Source: Cytophagales bacterium
Lineage (GTDB): Bacteria > Bacteroidota > Bacteroidia > Cytophagales > Cyclobacteriaceae
Length of the DNA stretch: 64,000 nt
Direction: 5' to 3'
Assembly (NCBI GenBank): GCA_027317105.1
Contig: DAHVFH010000035.1
Location: 1 to 64,000, forward strand
The notes below the pieces were generated by a model. The model was not told the DNA's origin, did not search any database, and saw only the letters and a program-made list of their open reading frames with translations. The translations under genes and the position numbers were made by a program. Positions 8,454 through 16,839 of this stretch are shown here, one piece after another (position 1 is the first letter of the stretch; every line of letters begins with the position of its first letter).

Positions 8454-10841
8454 ATGATCAAAAATTACTTCAAGATTGCCTTTCGTAATCTTATTCGGCA
8501 AAAAGGATACTCTTTTATCAACATCGCGGGGCTCGCCACCGGCATGGCCGTAGCCATTCTCATCGGCCTTTGGATTTGGGATGAACTCTCCTACGACAAG
8601 TACCATGAAAACTACGACCGCATTGCACAGGTGTGGCAACACAACATTTACAACGGCAATACGGAATCACAAGTCTCCAACCCGTATTTAATGGCCGAAG
8701 AAATTCGCAACAACTTTGGAAGTGATTTTAAATATGTACTCGAGGCTTCCTGGAACTCCACCCACATTTTAGCTTTCGGAGAAAAGAAATTTAACAAAGA
8801 CGGCTATTACTTCGAACCAGAGGTCACTGAAATGCTTACCCTGAAAATGCTGAAGGGAACCCGAGGTGGGCTGAAAGAACCTCATTCAATTTTGTTATCC
8901 GCTTCCACCGCCAAAGCTTTTTTTGGTGATGCCGACCCCATGAACCAGCTCATGCGGATTGACAACAAACAAGACGTAAAAGTGACTGGTGTATACGAAG
9001 ACTTGCCGCACAATACGTTCTTTCGCAACATGAATTATCTGCTTCCTTGGGAGCTCTACCTCATCAGTAACGAATGGATCAAGAAAATGCAAAATCCGTG
9101 GGGAAGTAATTTTACTCAGACGTTCGCCCAACTGGGCGAAAACGCGGACATGGAAAAAGTTTCGGCTAAAATCAAAAACGTAAAATTCAATAAACTGACG
9201 GATGATCACGAACGAAGATACAAGCCGTTGGTATTTCTTCTGCCCATGAGCCAATGGCACTTGCGCTCTGAGTTTAAAAATGGAATAAACATTGGTGGAC
9301 GAATTGAATTTGTATGGCTTTTCGGCATCATTGGCATTTTTGTGCTGCTGCTCGCCTGCATCAACTTTATGAACTTAAGTACTGCGCGCTCGGAAAAGCG
9401 AGCGAAAGAAGTGGGCATCCGAAAATGTGTAGGCTCGGAACGGAGTCAATTGGTCAACCGATTTTTCAGCGAATCCCTGCTGGTAGCTTTTCTTGCCTTC
9501 GTAGTCGCCTTGCAATTGGTGCAATTAGCACTTCCCGCTTTCAACCAGGTAGCCGACAAAAAATTAGCATTGCCTTGGCTTAACCCCACGTTTTGGTTGG
9601 TGGGCATTTGTTTTAGTTTGCTTACAGGCCTTATCGCGGGTAGTTATCCAGCACTTTATCTGTCTTCCTTCCAGCCGGTAAAAGTATTGAAGGGAACGTT
9701 TCGCGTAGGTCGCTTTGCTTCGCTACCGCGCAAAGTTTTGGTGGTGTTGCAGTTTACGGTTTCGGTGACACTGATCATCGGCACCATCATCGTATTCAAT
9801 CAAATTCAGTTTGCCAAAAATCGTCCGATTGGCTATGAACGCAATGGGTTGATCAACATATTCATGTCAACGCCCGACATCCATAAACATTTTGAGACCG
9901 TGCGCAATGAACTAAAGTCTTCGAACGCCATCACAGAAATGGCAGAGTCTGGCAGCCCACCCACATCACATTGGAACACCAACGGTGGTTTCGATTGGAA
10001 AGGCAAAGACCCGGCACTGGCAGTGGATTTTCCGAATAACGGCATCACCCATGAATATGGAAAAACAATCGGCTGGGAATTTATTGATGGGCGTGATTTC
10101 TCTCGCGAACGGGCAACAGACTCCAGTGCCTTTGTAATCAATGAGACGGCCGCAAAATTTTTCGGCTTTAAAAACTCCGTGGGTGAAACGTTAATCTGGG
10201 AGAAAAAGCCGTTCACGATTATTGGGGTGATCAAAGACATGGTGATTGAGTCGCCTTACGAACCTGCACGCCCTTCGCTCTTTCATATCTCCAAAGACGA
10301 AGAAAATGTGATGCTGCTAAAAATCAATCCGGCCATGAGCCCACATGACGCCATCAGTAAGATCGAGACGGTTTTCAAAAAATATAATCCTGAAGCTCCC
10401 TTTGAATACAAATTTGTAGACGAAGACTATGCGCGGAAATTTAGCGATGAAGAACGCATAGGCAAGCTTGCCAGTTTTTTTGCTGCCTTAGCCATTTTCA
10501 TCAGTTGTCTTGGCATCTTCGGGCTCGCCTCTTTTGTAGCCGAGCAGCGCGCCAAAGAAATCGGAGTGCGCAAAGTAATGGGCGCTTCCGTTTTCATTTT
10601 ATGGAAAATGTTGTCAAAAGATTTTGTTATGCTGGTAATCATCTCGCTTTTGATTGCCATACCTGCTTCTTTTTATTATATGAACAACTGGCTTCTTAAG
10701 TACCAGTATCGCACTACAATTTCATGGTGGGTTTTTGGGTTGTCTGGAGCCGGAGCATTGCTGATTACTCTCGCCACTGTAAGCTACCAAGCCATCAAAG
10801 CTGCGCTGGCTAATCCTGTAAATAGTTTGCGCATGGAGTAA
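8454..10841 (+). CDS. MacB/FtsX-like ABC transporter permease
   Basis: The 795-residue protein starts MIKNYFKIAFRNLIRQKGYSF, the hallmark of the large duplicated FtsX-type permeases of Bacteroidota. It contains an N-terminal membrane helix (about 20-42), a periplasmic MacB_PCD-like domain, an FtsX helix bundle (about 285-420), a second periplasmic domain and a second bundle (about 670-785), with the family end motif NPVNSLRME. The cytoplasmic motifs RAKEVGIRKCVGSER and RAKEIGVRKVMGAS, one after each periplasmic half, confirm the internal duplication. Such permeases act in lipoprotein or peptide export or mechanotransmission with an ATPase partner; none is encoded beside it. Confidence 0.9.
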   Translation: MIKNYFKIAFRNLIRQKGYSFINIAGLATGMAVAILIGLWIWDELSYDKYHENYDRIAQVWQHNIYNGNTESQVSNPYLMAEEIRNNFGSDFKYVLEASWNSTHILAFGEKKFNKDGYYFEPEVTEMLTLKMLKGTRGGLKEPHSILLSASTAKAFFGDADPMNQLMRIDNKQDVKVTGVYEDLPHNTFFRNMNYLLPWELYLISNEWIKKMQNPWGSNFTQTFAQLGENADMEKVSAKIKNVKFNKLTDDHERRYKPLVFLLPMSQWHLRSEFKNGINIGGRIEFVWLFGIIGIFVLLLACINFMNLSTARSEKRAKEVGIRKCVGSERSQLVNRFFSESLLVAFLAFVVALQLVQLALPAFNQVADKKLALPWLNPTFWLVGICFSLLTGLIAGSYPALYLSSFQPVKVLKGTFRVGRFASLPRKVLVVLQFTVSVTLIIGTIIVFNQIQFAKNRPIGYERNGLINIFMSTPDIHKHFETVRNELKSSNAITEMAESGSPPTSHWNTNGGFDWKGKDPALAVDFPNNGITHEYGKTIGWEFIDGRDFSRERATDSSAFVINETAAKFFGFKNSVGETLIWEKKPFTIIGVIKDMVIESPYEPARPSLFHISKDEENVMLLKINPAMSPHDAISKIETVFKKYNPEAPFEYKFVDEDYARKFSDEERIGKLASFFAALAIFISCLGIFGLASFVAEQRAKEIGVRKVMGASVFILWKMLSKDFVMLVIISLLIAIPASFYYMNNWLLKYQYRTTISWWVFGLSGAGALLITLATVSYQAIKAALANPVNSLRME

Positions 10842-10949
10842 TTTCATTGATTTTTGGCTTCGTGCAATTCGATTCAATTATTTCGAAGGTATTCTATTGC
10901 CTTTGACAAATAATTGACTTAGCTTTCTTATACCTTAAACCCACACACC

Positions 10950-11378
10950 ATGTTAAACAATTTCCTTTCCAATGCGAACTGGCTTGCCATTGTAGTTGCA
11001 GCCATCGCTTATTTTGCTCTTGGCTCAGTTTGGTTTTCAATGTTATTTGGAAAACAATGGATGGCCCTTAACAATATTCCAGAGCCAACACCTGAAACTA
11101 AAGAACAAATGAAAAAGATGATGCTCCCGCTGATGATTAAATCATTATTGATGGGCATTGTCTTGGCTATTGCCGTAGCCTTTATGGTCATGGCACTTAG
11201 AATTGGCAATTGTGTACCTGGAATTAAATTAGGCCTAGTGCTCAGCGCGATAGGCGTGATCCCTTTGGTGATGGCCGATATGTATTTGATAAAGCCTTTA
11301 AAACTTTGGTTCATTGATGCTGGTTATCATATCATTGGGATTACGCTGATGTCAATTATAGTTTCTGTTTGGCACTAA
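10950..11378 (+). CDS. DUF1761 membrane protein
   Basis: The 142-residue product has four hydrophobic segments (about 12-32, 61-80, 94-112, 120-140) and the DUF1761 pattern: an N-terminal helix ending in ALGSVWFSMLFGKQWM and a central MIKSLLMGIVLA helix. The biochemical role of the family is not known. It sits after the permease, 108 bp downstream on the same strand, and is convergent with the dioxygenase gene, whose stop lies 20 bp away. Confidence 0.85.
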   Translation: MLNNFLSNANWLAIVVAAIAYFALGSVWFSMLFGKQWMALNNIPEPTPETKEQMKKMMLPLMIKSLLMGIVLAIAVAFMVMALRIGNCVPGIKLGLVLSAIGVIPLVMADMYLIKPLKLWFIDAGYHIIGITLMSIIVSVWH

Positions 11379-11397
11379 CCTAAAGTGGAATGGAGGC

Positions 11398-12186
11398 TTA
11401 TTCAATAAGACCCATTCCCTTCCGAGTAGCAATTTCTACGGGTGAATAACCTGTATCTGCTTGAAAGGGATTTATAGTTGTTGACGGAAGCAAGGGTGGT
11501 TGCGCCATGATTCGAGGATTTTGGCCTCGATGAGCTTGTGCCGCATGCACAATAAAAGGGTGGCAAAGATATACGGTTCCAGTTTTGCCTATCGCTAAAA
11601 CTTCAACCCGCGAGGGCAGTGCATCCAATTTTTGAGCAAGTTCCATAAAGGACAACCCTTTTTCCCCTGCCGGAGCTAAAATTCGGGCGACATCGAGATG
11701 CGATCCCTTCCTAATTCGCGTGGGTGCATGTAGTTCATTTACATCTGAAAAAAGAAACAACATCAATAAAGCCCTACCTTTGGAATAAATATTTACACAG
11801 TAAGAAGAAAAATCACCTTCATCATCTCCTGCAAAACTTGCATCAACATGCCAGCCTGTATCTGTTGGCTCATCCTTACAGGGAAAACGAATGACAAACG
11901 AGCCCAGACTATTTCGAGAAGCCCACCGCCCCTTGCCGACCAAGTCGTTAAAAGCGGAATGCAAAATCGGAGTATTTACTACCTTTCTAAAGGACTCCTG
12001 CGAATAATCACCTAGGCGGATAACCGGTTTAGTCCACATCCTTTGATCCACTTTGCTAACGCCCGTATCTTTCCATAAGATGCCGTTGCATTCTTCTGCT
12101 AATTCTGGAGGAAAGGCACCATCAATTTTAACATAACCATTAGTTATGAATTGTTGAATCTGTTGCTCATTTAATAACTCAGGCAT
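11398..12186 (-). CDS. Phytanoyl-CoA dioxygenase (PhyH)-like protein
   Basis: The 262-residue protein looks like a non-haem Fe(II)/2-oxoglutarate dioxygenase of the PhyH family. It starts with the typical QIQQFITNGYVKIDGAFPPELA. The iron ligands H113 and D115 sit in TGWHVDASF, the distal His is probably H214 in HPFIVHAAQAHRG, and R225 after it would hold 2-oxoglutarate. Homologues hydroxylate diverse small molecules, so the substrate cannot be named. It lies 47 bp downstream of the GH32-like gene on the same strand, which suggests co-transcription; a link with sugar metabolism would be only inference from this. Confidence 0.82.
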   Translation of the reverse strand: MPELLNEQQIQQFITNGYVKIDGAFPPELAEECNGILWKDTGVSKVDQRMWTKPVIRLGDYSQESFRKVVNTPILHSAFNDLVGKGRWASRNSLGSFVIRFPCKDEPTDTGWHVDASFAGDDEGDFSSYCVNIYSKGRALLMLFLFSDVNELHAPTRIRKGSHLDVARILAPAGEKGLSFMELAQKLDALPSRVEVLAIGKTGTVYLCHPFIVHAAQAHRGQNPRIMAQPPLLPSTTINPFQADTGYSPVEIATRKGMGLIE

Positions 12187-12233
12187 TTTTAACTACGTCT
12201 AAAAAATAGGATTCGCAATTCAATAAAATTAGT

Positions 12234-13709
12234 TCACTTAACCAATCTCCCCGCCTCTTCCTGACTGGCATATTCGTCCTCGAGTTCGGGTAATATTTTT
12301 ACGACTGAATTTTGTAGGGAGATTACTGATGAAGCTGAATATAACCCGATACCACCTCCGGAATACGTATAATCCATTAGCGTGAGCTTCACAATGCCAT
12401 CAATCGACAACTCGATATAATGACCGTAGCGGATCAGTTTGAAAGCAAATGATTTTATTCCATTGATCGTAAAAATGGCAGATTGGATATTGTTGAAAAT
12501 GAAATTCTGGCGATTGTTCATTGGGTTGAAGCCCCATGCCCTAATCTGGATCAAGCCACTGGATACATCGAAGGAAATAAAGTATCCATTCCCATCCTCA
12601 TCAATATCCGACACCAGCCCGAGTTTGCCCATTCCTTCAACGGTGAGAAGACCCTCCCAGATAAAACTGGCGGAAGGTTGCTCAAAACAAAATATTTCAT
12701 AGCCACTCTTCGATCCACATGTCCATTTATTCGGTTCAATCATTGAGTTCGATTTCGGATTGGCCAACAGGTGCCTTACTTCCTTCACCTCCTCTTGTTG
12801 AATTGTTTTGATCACCATTTGATCCCACCGGTAATAACTTTTAAGAAGTAATCTACCTTTTTCATCTGCATCCAATTCTTTAGGCGGTGGCAATACTCGC
12901 AAGGCATTAATTTGCCCCACGTAGAAAAAATTAAATATCAATAAATGTTCACCATCTTCAACCGTGCGAGCCGCATAGTTCCCCTGGGGCAATAACACAT
13001 CGTCTCGAAAGGAATGATACTCTTCAAAAAAATCCGGAGCGAACCAATAGCGAACTTTGATATCTTCCCGTATTGAACCCAACACATAAAAACGATTATG
13101 TAATTCAAATATACAAGGGCATTCGATGTCGTCATACACCATCGGGTATAACAGCGGTGGCATTAACTCCACCATGTCATTTGTAATTTTTGCGATACCC
13201 ACACATCCCCTTCGGCTTACCGGCCCGGAAACTGTACGGGCGCAGATCAACAAGTAAACTTCGTTGTTGTATTCAAATCGAAATGGGTCACGGAAACTTA
13301 GCCATTTCCTTGGATTAGAATGGATCGCTTCATAGTAAATTCCCTTTGGTTCAATGGGGAAAATATTTTTTCTGTTCTTCTTCCAATCAATAAGGTTTTC
13401 TGATTCGGCCAATCCTATTCTTGAAATAACTCCACGATCTCTTCGCTGCAACCCCGTATAGTACATTTCGAATTTACCTTTTACTTCACACACGTGCATC
13501 GTCCAAAGCATGTCATCATCCCAATCACCCGGATCGCCAACAAATAATGCATTGTGAACTCTTTTCCAGGAAATTCCATCGGGCGATGTTGCATGTGCGA
13601 TATAATCGTGATTGGGAATGATGAGATGAAATAAGTGGTAAACACCGTTATGGAGGATTACGGTGATGTCACCAATTTCCCAGTCACTAAAACCTGATCC
13701 TGAATACAT
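12234..13709 (-). CDS. GH32-like glycoside hydrolase (sucrose/fructan type), with C-terminal sandwich domain
   Basis: The 491-residue product has a five-bladed propeller (about 1-310) with the three GH32/clan-J acidic motifs: D14 in EIGDITV (nucleophile position), R140-D141-P142 in SFRDPF (stabiliser) and E196-C197 in DIECP (acid/base). A beta-rich C-terminal region (about 340-480) resembles the beta-sandwich of the family. There is no signal peptide, so the enzyme should work in the cytoplasm. The classical WMNDPNG is not conserved as such, so substrate may differ from sucrose. It is divergent (94 bp) from the sucrose-phosphate synthase gene, which fits a role in sucrose turnover. Amylosucrase-type or phosphorylase-type activity (GH130-like propellers) is a possible alternative. 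Confidence 0.75.
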   Translation of the reverse strand: MYSGSGFSDWEIGDITVILHNGVYHLFHLIIPNHDYIAHATSPDGISWKRVHNALFVGDPGDWDDDMLWTMHVCEVKGKFEMYYTGLQRRDRGVISRIGLAESENLIDWKKNRKNIFPIEPKGIYYEAIHSNPRKWLSFRDPFRFEYNNEVYLLICARTVSGPVSRRGCVGIAKITNDMVELMPPLLYPMVYDDIECPCIFELHNRFYVLGSIREDIKVRYWFAPDFFEEYHSFRDDVLLPQGNYAARTVEDGEHLLIFNFFYVGQINALRVLPPPKELDADEKGRLLLKSYYRWDQMVIKTIQQEEVKEVRHLLANPKSNSMIEPNKWTCGSKSGYEIFCFEQPSASFIWEGLLTVEGMGKLGLVSDIDEDGNGYFISFDVSSGLIQIRAWGFNPMNNRQNFIFNNIQSAIFTINGIKSFAFKLIRYGHYIELSIDGIVKLTLMDYTYSGGGIGLYSASSVISLQNSVVKILPELEDEYASQEEAGRLVK

Positions 13710-13803
13710 AGGCCAATTTTGTCAGTTAATTAAAAATACAAGCTCGCAATTATTTTGAATTCGCTAATTTTACAAATATCACATAAAATGAAAAAAGTAA
13801 ATA

Positions 13804-16014
13804 ATGAACGGATATTACATCCAACTATTCAGTCCGCATGGGCTTATCCGCTTTCCTAATCCAGAGATTGGTCGGGATAAAGATACTGGTGGGCAGGTAA
13901 AATACGTACTCGAACTTTTAGAAAATCTTTCAAAACATCCAAACGTACGCAAAGTCGATCTCTTCACGCGAAGAATAATTGATAAACGAGTTTCCTCATC
14001 TTACGAAAAGGAAATTGAAACGGTAAACGAAAAAGCGCGCATTGTCAGGATGATTTGTGGGGGAAACGCCTATCGTCAAAAAGAATCGCTCTGGGACTAC
14101 CTCGATGAGTTTATCGATAAAACAATCCGTTTTATTGAACACGAAGATGACTTCCCCGATGTGGTGCATGGCCATTATGCCGATGGCAACTATGTAGCCG
14201 GGCAGTTAAGTGAAGTATTTGGAATACCTTTTCTATCTACGGCCCATTCGCTAGGCCGCAACAAGTTGAATATTCTACTACAACAGGGCTTGTCGCCTGA
14301 AAAGATCGATGAGAAATTTAATATGAATAAACGCATTGCGGTTGAAGAACACATGCTTCAATCGGCAGACGCCATTATTGTAAGTACCAAGCAGGAAACA
14401 GAAACCCAATACGGTTTATACAATCATAAAAAGACGGGTCGGTTTGAGGTGATCCCGCCCGGTGTCAACGCGGATAATTTCTATCCCTTCTATCGGTTTG
14501 ACATGCCCTCTTTTAAGATGACCATCGAGCAAGAGCAGGCCGTATACCGAATCAATTCAGAAATCGAACGTTTTTTATTCAACCCTACAAAACCGTTGAT
14601 CCTCTCCATTGGCCGAGCCGACAAGCGGAAAAATTTTGAAACGATTATTCAAGCTTATGGCCAAGACAAAGAATTACAAGCCCTTGCCAATCTCGCCATC
14701 TTTCCCGGGGTAAGGAAAGATATTTCTCAAATGCAGCCGGATGAACAGGAACTTTTAACCAACCTGCTGCTGATGCTTGACAAATATGATCTTTACGGCA
14801 AAATGGCGATTCCAAAAAAAAATGATCCTCGATTGGAAATACCAGAAATATATCGGGTGGCTGCCCGAAAAAAAGGAGTGTTTGTAAATGCTACGCCCGG
14901 AGAAAATTTTGGGTTGACGCTGGTAGAAGCTGCGGCTTGTGGTTTGCCTGTTGTCGCCTCTCCTACCGGAGGGCCAAAGGAGATTATCGAGGATTGCAAA
15001 AATGGATTATTGGTTGATGTAGACGACCCAGTAGCAATAGCTACGGCACTGAAAAAAATTATTTCCGATCAGCCGTTGTGGGACAAATATTCAGCAAACG
15101 GAATAAAGTTCAGTAACCAGCTATACTCCTGGTCGGCCCATGCCGAAAAGTATATGGAGGTTGTGCATAGTCTTTTTGAAAGAAAGGACACCGGCACATT
15201 AGCTTTCTCTCAAAAAACTGCTTACGGAAAGAAATTGATGCAAGCGAAGCTGTTCATTATTTCCGATCTTGACGGAACGCTTGTAGAGGGGAAAAAATCA
15301 GATGGGCTCAAAGAATTTAAGCAATGGATCGTTGCGCACAAAGACAACGTGGTGTTCGGTATTGCCAGTGGTAGAAACAAAGAGATCACTCAAAAGGCAT
15401 TGGCCGATTACGATCTTCCCACGCCAGACATTCTGATCTGTTCGGCTGGCTCAGAAATTTACTATACCGATAAATTTATTCCCGACAATGGCTGGGTAAG
15501 TCACATCGACTTTCAATGGCAAAGAGAGGAAATCCAAAATGCGTTGTCAAAATTTCCCGGTATCCGATTGCAGGAGGCCTCGGCCCAATGGCCCTTTAAG
15601 TTGAGCTATTTTGTAGACGATAATTTTAACGCAGACACACTGGCCAAGTTGAATAAGTTTTTGGAAGACCGAAAGCTGAGAGTTAAAATATTGCTCACCG
15701 AAAACCGTTTCCTCGACCTACTGCCCTTCCGCGCCAGCAAAGGGAGTGCGGTGCGTTACCTCAGTTACAAATGGGAAATGCCGATGGAGCGCATCCTTAC
15801 AGCCGGCAACAGCGGCAACGATATCGATATGCTAAAAGGAAAAGCAAAAGGTATAGTGGTTGCCAATTATAGCCCCGAGCTTGAGGAACTAAGGAAAAAT
15901 AAAGGTATTCATTTCGCCAAATCATCCTTGGCCAAAGGGGTGTTGGAGGGAATCAATTATTACGTTTCAGAAGGAGCCATTTTCAGTGGTGATGGAGAAT
16001 TGAAAGGAAAATAA
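13804..16014 (+). CDS. sps: Sucrose-phosphate synthase fused to sucrose-phosphatase domain
   Basis: Residues about 1-470 form a GT4 retaining glycosyltransferase of the sucrose synthase/SPS type: the N-terminal SPHGLIRF...DTGGQVKYV glycine motif, HGHYADGNYVAGQL, STAHSLGRNK, SIGRADKRKN and the E-x7-E site PGENFGLTLVEAAACGLP. Residues about 480-730 form an HAD-IIB phosphatase with the nucleophile pair D488/D490 in SDLDGTLVEG and the late motif GNSGNDIDML. The predicted reactions are UDP-glucose (or ADP-glucose) plus fructose-6-phosphate to sucrose-6-phosphate, then to sucrose. This two-domain layout is known from cyanobacteria and halophilic proteobacteria. Sucrose is a common compatible solute. 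The facing GH32-like gene suggests synthesis and breakdown are controlled together. Confidence 0.88.
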   Translation: MNGYYIQLFSPHGLIRFPNPEIGRDKDTGGQVKYVLELLENLSKHPNVRKVDLFTRRIIDKRVSSSYEKEIETVNEKARIVRMICGGNAYRQKESLWDYLDEFIDKTIRFIEHEDDFPDVVHGHYADGNYVAGQLSEVFGIPFLSTAHSLGRNKLNILLQQGLSPEKIDEKFNMNKRIAVEEHMLQSADAIIVSTKQETETQYGLYNHKKTGRFEVIPPGVNADNFYPFYRFDMPSFKMTIEQEQAVYRINSEIERFLFNPTKPLILSIGRADKRKNFETIIQAYGQDKELQALANLAIFPGVRKDISQMQPDEQELLTNLLLMLDKYDLYGKMAIPKKNDPRLEIPEIYRVAARKKGVFVNATPGENFGLTLVEAAACGLPVVASPTGGPKEIIEDCKNGLLVDVDDPVAIATALKKIISDQPLWDKYSANGIKFSNQLYSWSAHAEKYMEVVHSLFERKDTGTLAFSQKTAYGKKLMQAKLFIISDLDGTLVEGKKSDGLKEFKQWIVAHKDNVVFGIASGRNKEITQKALADYDLPTPDILICSAGSEIYYTDKFIPDNGWVSHIDFQWQREEIQNALSKFPGIRLQEASAQWPFKLSYFVDDNFNADTLAKLNKFLEDRKLRVKILLTENRFLDLLPFRASKGSAVRYLSYKWEMPMERILTAGNSGNDIDMLKGKAKGIVVANYSPELEELRKNKGIHFAKSSLAKGVLEGINYYVSEGAIFSGDGELKGK

Positions 16015-16186
16015 AAGTCAGATCTCAATCTCCTCTCGCTTTTATCTCTATTATATCCTTCATTGTCACAAGCGAAACGCTCCGTATATGTGGTTCTATC
16101 CAACGTAACCACGCGAAATTGCGAAACCAAAACTACCATTCAACACTGAACCCGTGCCATGTTTTTTACACACACTTTTGCAAGCG

Positions 16187-16348
16187 CTATCGTCCAATAG
16201 TTTTTAGGTGGGAATTTTTTAATCTGTCCGCGATGTATTTTTTCAACTGGTCTAAGGTCATACTTTTAGTCTCATCGCTGATTTTGTCGCGAATCTCTCT
16301 CATCATTTTCACCGCGTCAAATGTTTTTGTTTTCTCCTTAGTCTCCAT
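16187..16348 (-). CDS. Small partner (probable antitoxin) of the PIN protein
   Basis: A 53-residue frame starts at ATG 16348 inside the last codons of the PIN gene and ends at 16187. It reads METKEKTKTFDAVKMMREIR, then a helical charged stretch ending in LKTIGR. The KTFDAVKMMREIRDKI pattern is that of small proteins found next to this PIN subfamily, which I take as the antitoxin. The 11-bp overlap with the PIN stop (16338-16348) implies translational coupling. Toxin-first order is less usual for VapBC but occurs in this group. The role is inferred from context and resemblance. Confidence 0.6.
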   Translation of the reverse strand: METKEKTKTFDAVKMMREIRDKISDETKSMTLDQLKKYIADRLKNSHLKTIGR

Positions 16349-16800
16349 AACTCACTAATTCTAGTGGTGTCCTTATCTCAATTGTTGGGTATCCCAGTCT
16401 CAAATTTACCGAATTGTACCCTTTTATTCTATCAAGGTTTACAATATGTTTTAAAGTTCCAACATGCAAGTACGTCAGCACCGTTAATTGTCGCAAGGGC
16501 GATATGTCGACAGTCTCCGCGTCTCGTCTTTCCAACAACTTTTTCGGTCATATATTTGTCAGCCAAGTCCATTATTTCTTGAGTCAATTCTATTCTTTCA
16601 AATCTGTCAGTCGGGTAGTTTAAAAGTAAGTCACTAACATGCTTTGGTGATTGAATAAGCTCCAATTCAAGGAGGTCCGAAATGACGAATTTAACTTCGT
16701 TCTTCTCAAGTCGTTTAAAAAGACTTTGTGCAGCGGCCTTAAATTCTTCATCAAAGCATCCTCCTACAACTGAAGTGTCAATATATATTCTCGGTCTCAT
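16338..16800 (-). pseudogene. PIN-domain toxin (VapC-like), frameshifted
   Basis: The first frame (16800 to 16432) encodes 122 residues with the PIN start MRPRIYIDTSVVGGCFD (D8 as first metal ligand), the second acidic region LLELELIQSP, and RRGDCRHIALATINGADVLACWNF. Right after the WNFK motif the frame runs into TYCKP-stop. In the next frame the family tail continues as LKHIVNLDRIKGYNSVNLRLG and ends at 16338. One extra A in an AAAA run near 16450 explains the break, because removing it restores WNFKHIVN. Since it lies in a homopolymer, a sequencing error is a real alternative to a true null. PIN toxins are Mg-dependent RNases. It follows the helicase gene by 39 bp on the same strand. Confidence 0.75.
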
Positions 16801-16839
16801 CTTTCGTTAGCTCAATCTTTAAGCGCCTTGTCTACAATA

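Noticed and set aside
16440..16460. Programmed frameshift in the PIN gene
   Set aside because: The shift needed is a skip of one base in an A-run, not the -1 slippage for which TTTAAAC-like sites are known; there is no obvious downstream pseudoknot. Mutation or sequencing error is simpler.
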